A stretch of DNA of 64,000 nucleotides from Scatosoma sp045127595 (lineage in GTDB: Bacteria > Bacillota > Clostridia > Christensenellales > Borkfalkiaceae), in the NCBI GenBank assembly GCA_045127595.1, contig JBGVQS010000013.1, forward strand, positions 105,435 to 169,434, written 5' to 3'. Positions 19,020-28,263 of the stretch are shown piece after piece; position 1 is the stretch's first letter, and each line of letters starts with the position of its first letter. The position numbers and the translations under genes were made by a program. The notes below the pieces were generated by a model that worked only from the letters and a program-made list of their open reading frames with translations, was not told where the DNA came from and made no database searches.

Positions 19020-21125
19020 TTACGCGTGTTTTTGTAAAATCTTTTTAAGTGAAAGCAATTTTTCAAGCAACGTATTCTCATGATAGAGATAATGGTTGCA
19101 CGCTTCAAACCCAATCGACGGATCTTCCGCGGCAAGCGTAATCAGCGTTTGCGTGTTAGAAAATTCTTCTTCCGCCGCCGAAATATCCCGTTCCATAATC
19201 CATTTGCTTTGCAAATAGGTGCTTCTTAAAACGCAGTAAGCTGCTTTTGCGATACGCTGCATATTGACGGAATTTTCCGTCTTTAAATCCTTTAACTCTT
19301 CCAAGCCTTTCTTCCAAAGCCCTGTCAATTCCGCAAAGCGTTCGATAAAAAGCTTGCGTGAAAAATTCCCGCGCCAAGTATCAATGTCATCATAAGGAAA
19401 GCCTACCATGGTCGCGTTGAAGCCCGTTTTTTCTTCGTAAAAAGGATTCGCGCAGCCGATATTTTGCGGGCCGCAATACGCCAACGAAACCCCATACGGG
19501 AACTTCTCAAATCCGTCCGAAAAATACTTAGCGGCAGCCTGCACCTTTTGCCAATCTTCCCCAAAGGTATTTTGATACCATTCTTCTATCGTTCCACCCT
19601 GCTTGGCTTGCGATACAAGGGATAAATTAAAGCTTGGATAACCGCCCAACGACCAACTGAGCATATGCCCGTCAACGTCTAACGATCTCAACTTTTGCAA
19701 ATGCTTCCAAACCGACTCGAAACAGGGCAAATAGGGAATAGAGGCGCACTCCCAACTGTTGTTGACCTGCATTTTCGCCACCGTTTTATGCCCGCTTTCT
19801 TTCGCCGCTTCGAATATTTGTTTCGTACGATCGCTCGGTCCGATTTGCGAAATGGAATAATCGATAAGCCCTGCGCTACCTTCGTCCCCTTTAACAATCA
19901 AGCCTTCTTCGCTGACGCACATAATCGCCGCTTTTTCGGTCGTTTTTCGCACCGCTTCCAGCGTTTCTTCCGCCGACCAACCCATTTCCCAGTTCCAGCC
20001 CCACGTCCATACGATCAGCTTTGCGTTGCTGTTCGCGTCGTCGATCGCGCGTTGATAAATTTCGTTGATTTCCGTACAAACGTCCACGCGAGTACGGTTT
20101 TTACAGCGCGGACAAGCGTTGACGTCGTATTCTCTGCGAGAATAGCAGTTCGTCAAATTTTCCGATGCAGTGATACTGAAAAAGCCGCCGAGTTCAGGCA
20201 CTTGCGTAACGATTTTTTGAATGGCGTCGTATAAGTATTTTTGCGTTTCAGGCGCGGATGTACAAAGCGTCCCAACCGAATCGTCATGCACCCCCAAAAG
20301 GTGCGGTCTATCCTTGAAAAAGGCAAGGGGCAACGCGCGCGGCTCGTTGAGATACAACCAAAGCTTGATGCCGTATTTTTGCAACTTTTGGCACAAAACG
20401 CGCAAATTTTTCAAACGAATTTCCCAGCCTTTTCCGTACGTTTCGTCAAACGGTAAACCGACCAGCTCGTATAAAACGATATGTTTCCAAATAGCGTTTA
20501 TCCCAAGCTTGGACAAGCCTTCCAACATTTCGTCCGTGTAGGCGGAAAAATCCCCTGTCAAAAGATTATCCCCGAACAGCTCGTTATAATAATATACCAT
20601 ACGGATTGCATCCGTATCCCCCGTTTGCGCGACGGATACTTTCGGCGCATGTTTCAAAAATTCAAAATAGGGCGTACGGTTTTTCGAACGGTTCTCCCGT
20701 ATCGTTTTTGCCTGTTCTTCGGTAATACGAATTTGTTCTTCCGTCAACGGCTTAAAAACAGGGTTTTCTACTTCCGGCTTGAAATTCCCCACTTTTACAA
20801 ACAGGAAATCGTCGTCGAACAAGGTTTTTGCAAGCTGTTCTTCCGTCGTTTCTAAAAGAGTGCAAATCCCTGCATAATCCAACAAATGCCAATTATTTTT
20901 AATAATCGTAATATAGCCCTTTTCTTTCCAATCAGGCTGATAGACTATACCCTCCAAGTCCAAGCGCTTGGACTCCGTTTCCACCGTCTTTTCGTCCGTT
21001 TTTAACACCTTTGCCAAAGCGGAAACGCTGACCGTCCCAAAATTACGGAAAAGGACCGCTTGCCAATCCGTCGCAAACGGATGCGGAGGTAATTTCACTT
21101 TTTTAATCGGTAACAATTCGTACAT
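19020..21125 (-). CDS. Putative glycosidase with TIM-barrel core and an N-terminal HTH-like region (701 aa)
   Basis: No signal peptide is seen, so the protein should be cytoplasmic. Residues about 35-100 read like a winged helix (SALAKVLKTDEKTVETESKR and a later LETTEEQLAKTL). From about 165 the sequence looks like a beta/alpha barrel: GINAIWKHIVLYELVG, LWLYLNEPRALP, GGFFSITASENLTN, a CPRCKNR zinc-like pair and LIVWTWGWNWEM. The pattern recalls GH20-related and other unassigned retaining hexosaminidase-like barrels, but I cannot place it in a numbered family. It is the first gene behind a promoter with the shared 28-bp element and is followed by the AraC gene, which may be cotranscribed. A role in cleaving imported oligosaccharide is inferred from context. 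Confidence 0.7.
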   Translation of the reverse strand: MYELLPIKKVKLPPHPFATDWQAVLFRNFGTVSVSALAKVLKTDEKTVETESKRLDLEGIVYQPDWKEKGYITIIKNNWHLLDYAGICTLLETTEEQLAKTLFDDDFLFVKVGNFKPEVENPVFKPLTEEQIRITEEQAKTIRENRSKNRTPYFEFLKHAPKVSVAQTGDTDAIRMVYYYNELFGDNLLTGDFSAYTDEMLEGLSKLGINAIWKHIVLYELVGLPFDETYGKGWEIRLKNLRVLCQKLQKYGIKLWLYLNEPRALPLAFFKDRPHLLGVHDDSVGTLCTSAPETQKYLYDAIQKIVTQVPELGGFFSITASENLTNCYSRREYDVNACPRCKNRTRVDVCTEINEIYQRAIDDANSNAKLIVWTWGWNWEMGWSAEETLEAVRKTTEKAAIMCVSEEGLIVKGDEGSAGLIDYSISQIGPSDRTKQIFEAAKESGHKTVAKMQVNNSWECASIPYLPCFESVWKHLQKLRSLDVDGHMLSWSLGGYPSFNLSLVSQAKQGGTIEEWYQNTFGEDWQKVQAAAKYFSDGFEKFPYGVSLAYCGPQNIGCANPFYEEKTGFNATMVGFPYDDIDTWRGNFSRKLFIERFAELTGLWKKGLEELKDLKTENSVNMQRIAKAAYCVLRSTYLQSKWIMERDISAAEEEFSNTQTLITLAAEDPSIGFEACNHYLYHENTLLEKLLSLKKILQKHA

Positions 21126-21195
21126 AATATTTTACCTTTTCATCAGTTTTCGCCCCTTTTTTAAACAACGAAAACCTTTTAAATTTTTCGACTTA

Positions 21196-21261
21196 ATAGT
21201 ACCGCAAATCTAACGTCTTGTCAAGTTTCTATTGTTGCCAAATATTGCCTTTTTGTTGCAA
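21196..21261 (-). promoter_or_regulatory. Promoter and putative AraC-type operator of the 701-residue gene
   Basis: On the minus strand TTGACA (21219-21224), 17 bp, TACTAT (21196-21201). Nine bp upstream of the -35 is TTGCAACAAAAAGGCAATA, a spacer and GCAAC (21234-21261). The first part matches the element at 17996-18023 in 18 of 19 positions, and the phase relative to the -35 is identical. Confidence 0.75.
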
Positions 21262-21395
21262 GATTGCCGTTTCGTTATATAAAATAATAAATATGGTCGC
21301 GCGAAAGAGGCAATTATATAGCATTTCGCGTATCTATTGCGCAAAACGACATATTGAAATAAACGCAAGGTTGTTACAAATACAAAAATACATTT

Positions 21396-21483
21396 TTACA
21401 ACAAAAGGATATCAATTTTTGACATAGTTTATCGTAGTTTATCGTATTTTGGTATTGACTTTATTCTTTCAGCGGCTTATAAT
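21396..21483 (+). promoter_or_regulatory. Promoter region of the oxidoreductase gene, with a half-operator and a tandem 10-bp repeat
   Basis: TTGACT (21455-21460), 17 bp, TATAAT (21478-21483) form a strong promoter. TAGTTTATCG occurs twice in tandem at 21425-21444, ending 10 bp before the -35. TTACAACAAAAGG at 21396-21408 matches the first half of the locus-wide 28-bp element but lies about two helical turns further upstream than in the other three promoters. Confidence 0.6.
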
Positions 21484-21511
21484 AAAAGTACAATAAACTT
21501 TGGAGGGTTTT

Positions 21512-22798
21512 ATGCAAGAAAAAAAATACAGCGTTGCCATACTCGGCGTAGGCGCGCGCGGCGGCAACGTATACGGTAGACTGATTATGCAATTTCCCGA
21601 GCGGTTCAATATCGTAGCGCTTTGCGATACCAGAGCGCAGCGTTTGGAAGCGTTTGGACAGGAATTCGGGGTAGAAGAATGCAACCGATTTACGGACGAG
21701 GACGAATTTTTCAAGGAAAAACGTGCGGATTTGTTGGTGATTGCCACGCAGGACGCCGACCACGTACGGCACTGTTTGAAGGCTTTCGACAAGGGCTATG
21801 ACATCTTGATGGAAAAGCCCATCACCGATAAAAAGGAAGAATGCGAAGCGGTACTCGCCGCGCAGGAACGTACGGGTTGTAAAGCGTTGATTTGCCACGT
21901 ACTCCGTTATGCGCCCGCCTTCTTAAAAGCCGCTGAATTGATTCAAAACGGAGAAATCGGTCGGCTTGTTGCCATCGACTCGTTAGAGCGTGTTACCTAC
22001 TGGCATCAAGCGCACAGCTACGTCCGCGGAAATTGGAGAACGACAAAAGAAGTCGCGCCCATGATTTTGGCAAAATGCTGCCACGATTTGGACCTTATCC
22101 AATATTATGCCGGCTCGAAATGCAAAAGCGTATCTTCGGTCGGGGATTTGACCTATTTTAACAAAGCCAACCAACCCGAAGGCGCGTCCGATCGTTGTCT
22201 TTCCTGCAAATACGTGGAAAGCTGCCCTTACAGCGCAAAAACGCTCTATCTTGACCGTTGGAAGAAAGTGTATTGCCCTGAAGATTACTGGCCGTATAAC
22301 GTCGTTGTACAAGCGCCCGTTACCGAAGAAAAGTTGACGAAGGCTTTGGAAGAAGGTCCTTATGGAAGATGCGTATTCGCATGCGATAACGACGTCGTAG
22401 ATCATCAGCTTACCCTGCTTCATTTTGAAAACGGCGTAAAAGCGACGTTGACCATGACCGCATTTACCACAGACGACAAGAGCGAGCTGTACGGCTTAGG
22501 TCGAAGAATGAATTTCCACGGAACGTTGGGGGAAATTGTTTTAGACGAGCTGAACGACACCGTAGAATTGATGCAATTCGGCAAAGAAAAAGTCGTGTTT
22601 AAAATCAACGCGCTTGGAGATAACGGCTACGGCCACGGCGGCGGAGATTTTTATCTTATCAAGGAGCTTTGCAATATGCTTGACGGAAATGCGAGTGCGG
22701 CAACTTCCCTTACCGCGTCGATCGAAAGCCACCTTATCGGCATTTGCGCAGAAGAATCCCGTTTAAAAGACGGTGAACGCATATTTATACATAAGTAA
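21512..22798 (+). CDS. Gfo/Idh/MocA family NAD(P)-dependent oxidoreductase
   Basis: The product has 428 residues. The Rossmann start is VAILGVGARGGN and the family's catalytic-lysine motif is EKPITDKKEE, near residue 96. A CCHDLDLIQYY segment follows in the C-terminal domain, and a cluster CLSCKYVESCPYS near 220 is known from a large subgroup of this family. The ATG at 21512 has GGAGG 5 nt upstream. It is the only plus-strand gene in the left 43 kb. It is transcribed divergently from the 701-residue gene and ends in a strong hairpin terminator. Members oxidise or epimerise sugars or sugar acids with NAD(P), some as a step in glycoside cleavage. The substrate here is unknown. Confidence 0.92.
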   Translation: MQEKKYSVAILGVGARGGNVYGRLIMQFPERFNIVALCDTRAQRLEAFGQEFGVEECNRFTDEDEFFKEKRADLLVIATQDADHVRHCLKAFDKGYDILMEKPITDKKEECEAVLAAQERTGCKALICHVLRYAPAFLKAAELIQNGEIGRLVAIDSLERVTYWHQAHSYVRGNWRTTKEVAPMILAKCCHDLDLIQYYAGSKCKSVSSVGDLTYFNKANQPEGASDRCLSCKYVESCPYSAKTLYLDRWKKVYCPEDYWPYNVVVQAPVTEEKLTKALEEGPYGRCVFACDNDVVDHQLTLLHFENGVKATLTMTAFTTDDKSELYGLGRRMNFHGTLGEIVLDELNDTVELMQFGKEKVVFKINALGDNGYGHGGGDFYLIKELCNMLDGNASAATSLTASIESHLIGICAEESRLKDGERIFIHK

Positions 22799-22818
22799 AT
22801 ATTTTTGGGCAAAATAAC

Positions 22819-22856
22819 GCCGTCCCGTTTCCATGGAAACGGGACGGCTATTTTTC
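22819..22856 (+). terminator. Rho-independent terminator after the oxidoreductase gene
   Basis: GCCGTCCCGTTTCC and GGAAACGGGACGGC form a perfect 14-bp stem around AT, followed by TATTTTTC. It lies 20 bp after the stop codon. It separates two convergent transcription units and may work in both directions. Confidence 0.9.
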
Positions 22857-22885
22857 TATTCAATTCGTACATGCCTATGCCCTTT

Positions 22886-24802
22886 TTATTTTTTAAAGGT
22901 TAAACAAAGCAATTTATATCCGCAAATTTCAGGCAAAATAATCCGTGTATACCCATTTTTATAGGTAAATTTCACTTTTTTACCCGAATCCGCTTCAAAA
23001 ACGTCCGCACATTTCCCTTCAACGCGTACCTGCACACCTGCTTTTTGATAAACGTGCCCTTCAATTACCCCTTTTCCGTTCTTAATTTCGGGGTAATCGG
23101 TGCGGATATGCACCAAACGGTATTCTTCCGTTTGCGTAACCGTTACACGCGAAGTAATCGGAAAATCAGCGGAACAGCCCACCAAAGGCGCAGGGAGCAA
23201 GCTTTCCAAAAGCTGCCCTATCAACGTCCTATGCACGGCAAGGAAGTTTTCCGCATACGTGGAAAAAATAGGAAAAGAAACGTGCGCAATGTTTTTATGT
23301 AATACCGCGCTAACAAAATCCGTTTCCCGTTCGGGAGGTGTATAAAAATATCCGTGTCTACCGTCGTAATACCGCTTATTATAGGGCTGAACGTAGCTTG
23401 CGTATACGTCTCCGTCCTTTCGTTTCATCAAAATCCCCGAACGGTATGCCGCCCATTTCGTTTGCGTATCCGCTCCACTTTTTAAGATAAAATAGGGATA
23501 ATTGTCCTTATCTTCCCCACAAAATTCTATAAAACCGTATTCGGGCAAAGCAAAGCATTCTTTTCGTTTATTCAGTCCCGAAATACCCGTTGAAAGAATT
23601 TTACCGCCCTTCTCCAAATACTTAGAAAGCTTTTTTGCCGTACTCTTTTTCACTGTAAAATGATCGGGCAATATCAACAGCTTGTACAAAGAAAAGTCCT
23701 TGTCTTCGTTAATTAGGTCGTAGGTATATTTCAACTCGTTCAACATTCGAACAACGCCGACAAACCGATTTTCAGAAAGGGCAAAAATATCCCCGTCGTT
23801 CAAAATCCCCACTTCCGCAACGTACTTTGCGTGCAGGGTATATTTTTCGTATTTTTGACATTCATCGTATACCTGCCCTACCCGTTCGTATAATTTACCG
23901 ATCAAATTTTCCGCAGGATGCAGGTGATCGCCAAAGCAAATTCGACAACCGTTTGCCAGCGCGTCATATAAATCGTACTGAAAGGATTCTTTCGATTTGA
24001 TACCGCCGAAATCCCCCCAATCCGCTTGAAAACGCCCCGTCATATACACGGGATTTTTGTCAAAACCGCGCGCAAACGCCGCCGCCTGATGGAAATAATC
24101 GTACCCCCACGCACCCGACGGCAAACACTCTACTTCGTAATGTTCGCTGAGTCCATCCGCAAAGGGCAAGCCGCAAAAGAATACTTTCTTTTCCTTTATA
24201 CGTTCTTTCAATGCTCGGCAAAGGCTCAACAATTTTTGATGTGCAAATTCTCTCGCCGCTTTTTTACTCTCTTTGATGCCGAGCGCTTTTCTTTCCGCTT
24301 TGCACTTTTCACAGTAACAAGGCTCTATGCGCAATCCGTCAAAGAAAAAACCGTCCACGTCGTAGCCGCGCAAAATTTCTTCGACTATGCCGAGTAGATA
24401 GGCGCGAAATCCGTCCGCGTTATAGCACATCATACGGAAAAAGTTCCCCGTCGTGTCCCCGTAGATACGTTGTCCGCGCTCGTTCACGCGACACCAATCG
24501 GGGTGCAGATAAGCGTTTTCGTGGTTCAACCCAACGTTGACGTACGCCGAAACGCCAATGCCTTTTTTATGGCAAGCGCGCAACGTTTCCCCAAAGCGGT
24601 CGCCCTGCATATACGGATAACGAACTCCGACGTTTGTCGGAAAGTAGCAAAATCCCAAATTGCAACTCGCAACCAAATTCACATACTCCACGTGCGCGTT
24701 TTTTAAAGTTGCGGCAAACTCGTCCGCGTTATAGCGCGCGCCAAAATCGTAAATATTCGGTAGCGTATGAAAATCCAAATGCATCGCCCTATTGATCAGC
24801 AT
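22886..24802 (-). CDS. GHL6-type glycosidase-like protein (638 aa)
   Basis: The sequence matches the pattern of the hypothetical glycosyl hydrolase 6 group with a beta-galactosidase trimerisation-like C-terminal part. An N-terminal TIM barrel starts at HLDFHTLPN, with YVNLVASCNLGFCYFP, GIGVSAYVNVGLNHEN and GYDVDGFFFDGL. A CYCEKCK pair follows at about 165. Residues 350-450 show the ThuA/glutaminase-like fold seen in such proteins (YKLLILPDHFTVKKS, GGKILSTG). There is no signal peptide. The start at 24802 has AGGAAGAG about 6-10 nt upstream. It is the last gene of the five-gene hydrolase operon, 40 bp after the GH31 gene. Activity is unproven for this group; alpha-fucosidase or galactosidase-like action has been suggested for relatives, so only a general glycosidase role is claimed. 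Confidence 0.75.
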   Translation of the reverse strand: MLINRAMHLDFHTLPNIYDFGARYNADEFAATLKNAHVEYVNLVASCNLGFCYFPTNVGVRYPYMQGDRFGETLRACHKKGIGVSAYVNVGLNHENAYLHPDWCRVNERGQRIYGDTTGNFFRMMCYNADGFRAYLLGIVEEILRGYDVDGFFFDGLRIEPCYCEKCKAERKALGIKESKKAAREFAHQKLLSLCRALKERIKEKKVFFCGLPFADGLSEHYEVECLPSGAWGYDYFHQAAAFARGFDKNPVYMTGRFQADWGDFGGIKSKESFQYDLYDALANGCRICFGDHLHPAENLIGKLYERVGQVYDECQKYEKYTLHAKYVAEVGILNDGDIFALSENRFVGVVRMLNELKYTYDLINEDKDFSLYKLLILPDHFTVKKSTAKKLSKYLEKGGKILSTGISGLNKRKECFALPEYGFIEFCGEDKDNYPYFILKSGADTQTKWAAYRSGILMKRKDGDVYASYVQPYNKRYYDGRHGYFYTPPERETDFVSAVLHKNIAHVSFPIFSTYAENFLAVHRTLIGQLLESLLPAPLVGCSADFPITSRVTVTQTEEYRLVHIRTDYPEIKNGKGVIEGHVYQKAGVQVRVEGKCADVFEADSGKKVKFTYKNGYTRIILPEICGYKLLCLTFKK

Positions 24803-24842
24803 GACAATCTCTTCCTTATCTTCCCGATTTGCGTTTCAAAAC

Positions 24843-26375
24843 TTACATTCTTTCAAAATAGGGCAACGTAGTCAAATCCGCGGCAAATTCCAATTCTTTC
24901 CCGCCGTCAAACGTTTCCCGCGTGGGGATATATTTCCACGTTCCCGTCGGAAGATAGATTTTCCTCGATCTTGCGCCTTCGAGCAATACGGGCGCAACCA
25001 TATACTTATCCCCAAGCATAAATTGATCGGTAATATCGGGGCGTTCGTTGTATTCGTAAGCGATACTACGCACGATCGGTTCGCCCGTCATAGCCGCTTT
25101 TTGCAACAATTCTTCCATATACGGCGCGAGGGCGTAATGCCGTTTTACCATCGTATGTACCGCGTCCCGCAATACGGGAGAGTTTTTCCAGAAAAATTTA
25201 CTGAGCTGGAAAGAAGGTAAAAAGGTGCTCGCTTGCGCATAGCGGCAATAGAGTTCTTCGGTATATTTCGTGCCTTCCTGCTCATCCGCGATCAAGCCGC
25301 CGCCGACCATATCGGGGCAGTTAAACGCATACCCCATCAAGCCTTGCAAAATAATACGATCGACGATACCGCCCAAGCCGCATTTTCTATCCCAGCTATG
25401 CCTACGATCGGCTACCCTTTGAATGATACCGCGGTTGGTATTTTTCACGCAAGCGCGAAGTTCCTTGATCTCCATACCGCAATCGAAATCCCCATACGTT
25501 TGACAGTGTTCGTGCGCGGTTAAGTTCCCCATACCCGAACGGAACTGCGGATAATACAAAACGTCGCCGCCGTCCATCTTCAAACCGCAAATCCCGTAAT
25601 TTTCATGCAAATAACGGTACTGCGCGGCAAACCATTCCTTGCCTTGGGGGCTGCTCAAATCCAGCACTGCGGAATATCCGTCCCACCACTCGGTAATAAA
25701 CGGCTTCCCGTTTTCGTTTTTGATCAAGCAATCCTTGTCCTTTAAATAGCGGTATACGTCCGAATCGGGCGAAATATACGGCGCAATCCAAAGCACTACT
25801 TTAAATCCAAGCGATATAAGCTCGTCGCACATCTTTTTCGGATCGGGGAATTTACGTTTATCAAAATCCCAATGCCCGTAATATTCCTGCCAACCGTCGT
25901 CGATAATAAATTCCCCCGCAGGCAAGCCTTCCGCGATAATACGGCGGGCGTACGCCAAAATTTCTTCTTGATTTTGTCCGTATAAAAGCTCCATCCAAGT
26001 GCAATATTGCGGTGCGGTAAAACAAATCGCAGGGGGCGTTTTGCCGCTCGGCGGCGCGATTTTTGCGTTCGCGTACAGACAAGCTTCTTTCAAGCTTCCC
26101 TTTTGCCCGTAGTCAATTTCTCCGTCCGATTCCAAAATCAATTTTCCGTCTTGAAAGGTAAAGCTTCCAAAGTCTTTCAAATAGACATACCGACCGTCGC
26201 TGCTTAAAAACAAGGGAGTTAATTGATTGACGCAAAGATGCGTATACGGCCCTGTAAGCAGATCGAACGTAAGCTGCGTTTCCTTTGTAAACGGCATTTG
26301 ATCGCTTAAATCGATCACGCCGCACCACCAATATTCCTTTTCGCCGATCTCCAAAACCAAACGATTCTTTTCCAT
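24843..26375 (-). CDS. GH31 family alpha-glycosidase
   Basis: The product has 510 residues, shorter than classical GH31 alpha-glucosidases (about 650-800). It lacks a long C-terminal sandwich. The barrel is clear: GEFIIDDGWQEYYGHWDFD, LGFKVVLWIAPYISPDS, and the nucleophile region YGICGLKMDGGDV, in which the Asp of KMDGGD is the expected catalytic residue. Later segments VGGGLIADEQ and GEPIVRSIAYEY are conserved GH31 features near the substrate pocket. There is no signal peptide, so it should act on imported oligosaccharides. AAGGAGAATATT precedes the ATG. It is the fourth gene of the hydrolase operon, 10 bp after a GH37-like gene. GH31 includes alpha-glucosidase, alpha-xylosidase, alpha-galactosidase and others; the specificity cannot be told from this sequence. 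Confidence 0.88.
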   Translation of the reverse strand: MEKNRLVLEIGEKEYWWCGVIDLSDQMPFTKETQLTFDLLTGPYTHLCVNQLTPLFLSSDGRYVYLKDFGSFTFQDGKLILESDGEIDYGQKGSLKEACLYANAKIAPPSGKTPPAICFTAPQYCTWMELLYGQNQEEILAYARRIIAEGLPAGEFIIDDGWQEYYGHWDFDKRKFPDPKKMCDELISLGFKVVLWIAPYISPDSDVYRYLKDKDCLIKNENGKPFITEWWDGYSAVLDLSSPQGKEWFAAQYRYLHENYGICGLKMDGGDVLYYPQFRSGMGNLTAHEHCQTYGDFDCGMEIKELRACVKNTNRGIIQRVADRRHSWDRKCGLGGIVDRIILQGLMGYAFNCPDMVGGGLIADEQEGTKYTEELYCRYAQASTFLPSFQLSKFFWKNSPVLRDAVHTMVKRHYALAPYMEELLQKAAMTGEPIVRSIAYEYNERPDITDQFMLGDKYMVAPVLLEGARSRKIYLPTGTWKYIPTRETFDGGKELEFAADLTTLPYFERM

Positions 26376-26385
26376 AATATTCTCC

Positions 26386-27630
26386 TTATATCAAGTCATT
26401 GTATCCGCTTTCACGGTAGTGATAAAACGCCATATATACGCCTGCCGTCCAACCGAGCATTTCGGGCGTGCCGTATTCCGAAGCCACGTCCAAATCCCCC
26501 GTTTCGGCGTTGTATTTTTCCCAAAGTCGTTCCGTCTTTTGATAAATCCTTTCCGTAACCGCAAGATATTTATCCGCAAGCCGCTTGGCTTCTGCCTTCA
26601 AGCCTAAACGCTCCGCCGCAGCTACCGCGATATAGTTTAACGGCGCCCAAGAGTTCGGCTCGGACCATTGAAAATTGCCCGTATCCCAACGGCACGCCAC
26701 AACGCCGTATTGCCGTTCTAACACCGCGAGCGCTTTTAAATATCCCGTCCGATCATCATCCAGCCCCACGAAATAAGGATAAAACGCCGCGCAGCTCACT
26801 ACGTCCGACAGCTTGTTGTCCACGAAATTGTAATCGTAATACACACCGTCCTTTTTCATCAGCGTTTGCATTTTTTCTTTACGTGCGGTGGCAGCCTGCT
26901 TATAAAAAGCCGCTTTTTCCGCTATCCCAAGCGTTTGTGCCCAATCCGCTAAAAGTATCTCGTCCGCATATAATAAACTATTCAAATCCACGGGATTGTG
27001 CCGCACCGCTTGACTGTGAAAGCGGGGAGAAAAATCCCAACCCGATTCACATTCGGCAATGACGCTGCGGTTATTTTCTTCCGTCGATTCTAATACAATC
27101 CCCGTTCTTTCAGCATAAAAAGGTACTTGTTCTTCTCCAAAATACCACTCGTCCCCGTACTTCTCACGATCGACTTTATCGCAGGAATAAATATTCAGTC
27201 CGTTCTCCGCCTTTCGGCTCGTCATCCAAAACGAGTATTCTTTTTCAAGCCAAGAAAAGGCTTTTTCCATATCAAATTCCGCCCGATCGTTCGCTTGTAA
27301 ATCGGCGAGCATCAACCCAAAGAACGGGGGCTGAGAACGGCTGATATAATGCATTCTGTTGCCGTTTAAAATCTTACCGAATTTTTCCAACAAATAGGCA
27401 AAATTTTTCATGTTGTTGCATACCTGCCCCCCTCGTTTGGTCAAAAACAGGCATTTATGCGTAAAGTACGTATCCCAATAATACATCTCTTGAAACATGC
27501 CTTCCGCGCACGGTGTCGTAAAGGGATAGGGCAATGGTATCAACGGGATTCCGATCCCGTCTTGTATATTCTCGTCATACGTCTTCGTCGTCTTGTCTAT
27601 GTTGTCGGATATAAATTTGTAAACGGTCAT
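26386..27630 (-). CDS. GH37 (trehalase)-like alpha/alpha-barrel glycosidase, copy 1
   Basis: The product has 414 residues with GH37 signatures: CAEGMFQEMYYWDTYF corresponds to the first family signature, GWDFSPRF holds the Asp expected to be the general acid, and QWSEPNSWAPLNY corresponds to the second (usually QWDxPxGWAP). The change of D to S there, and the 414 residues against about 550 for trehalases, suggest another substrate. The C-terminus has EYGTPEMLGWTAGVYM. No signal peptide is seen. It is the third gene in the operon and is related to the first (28260-29483), with the SGNH hydrolase gene between them. GH37-like is firm at the fold level; trehalose hydrolysis is not supported. Confidence 0.8.
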   Translation of the reverse strand: MTVYKFISDNIDKTTKTYDENIQDGIGIPLIPLPYPFTTPCAEGMFQEMYYWDTYFTHKCLFLTKRGGQVCNNMKNFAYLLEKFGKILNGNRMHYISRSQPPFFGLMLADLQANDRAEFDMEKAFSWLEKEYSFWMTSRKAENGLNIYSCDKVDREKYGDEWYFGEEQVPFYAERTGIVLESTEENNRSVIAECESGWDFSPRFHSQAVRHNPVDLNSLLYADEILLADWAQTLGIAEKAAFYKQAATARKEKMQTLMKKDGVYYDYNFVDNKLSDVVSCAAFYPYFVGLDDDRTGYLKALAVLERQYGVVACRWDTGNFQWSEPNSWAPLNYIAVAAAERLGLKAEAKRLADKYLAVTERIYQKTERLWEKYNAETGDLDVASEYGTPEMLGWTAGVYMAFYHYRESGYNDLI

Positions 27631-27633
27631 GCT

Positions 27634-28263
27634 TTATAATACTCCTTTGATGCTTTGCACCACGCTTTCCGCCAAAGCTATGTACCCCTGCTCAGAAAAA
27701 TGCACGCCATCATTCGCGCGGTTATCTTCCAACAATTTTGTACTGACCGTATATAAATCGTCCACTGATAAGCCTAATTGTGTAGCAATATTCAGCAAAC
27801 GCTCGTTGCGATTTTTTACTTTCTCTTTCCAATCGGGGTTTTCCGTTGCTCGATCGGCTTGTAAAACCGTCGTCGAAGTCCCCACCACCGTTTTCGCGCG
27901 TTCTTTGCAATAACAAAGCAGAGCTTTACAACGGCGTTCGTAGGTTTCGTCGTCCACCGAATACGCGTGCAAGCCGTAGTTATAATGCACAATCGAATAG
28001 GTGGAATCGGCAATAAATTGCTTGACTACCGCCGCGTAAATTTCCGAATCTATCGAATAGGAAGTCGCCAAATAATCCACGTAAGCAACCCCTTTTAACG
28101 CCTTTTGTACAAACCGAAAATAACCCTCGGTAATCGAATCCCCAACAAGCGCGACGCGGGGTAACTTTTCCCCGTTCGTTTCCTCACACCAAATCCGAAG
28201 CCATTCAATATCTTCTTTTTTGGTTTTGGTTGCGCCCTTTTCATCAAAGGTAATATTGCTCAT
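27634..28263 (-). CDS. SGNH/GDSL-type esterase
   Basis: The product has 209 residues. The catalytic Ser is in VGDSIT near residue 40, the Asn is in NYGLHA, and the Asp-His pair is in NDGVHFS near the C-terminus; together they complete the SGNH layout. There is no signal peptide, so it is cytoplasmic. The ATG overlaps the stop of the preceding GH37-like gene (ATGA), a sign of translational coupling, and the next gene follows after 3 bp. Intracellular SGNH enzymes in such loci usually remove acetyl groups from imported oligosaccharides; that role is inferred here. Confidence 0.87.
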   Translation of the reverse strand: MSNITFDEKGATKTKKEDIEWLRIWCEETNGEKLPRVALVGDSITEGYFRFVQKALKGVAYVDYLATSYSIDSEIYAAVVKQFIADSTYSIVHYNYGLHAYSVDDETYERRCKALLCYCKERAKTVVGTSTTVLQADRATENPDWKEKVKNRNERLLNIATQLGLSVDDLYTVSTKLLEDNRANDGVHFSEQGYIALAESVVQSIKGVL

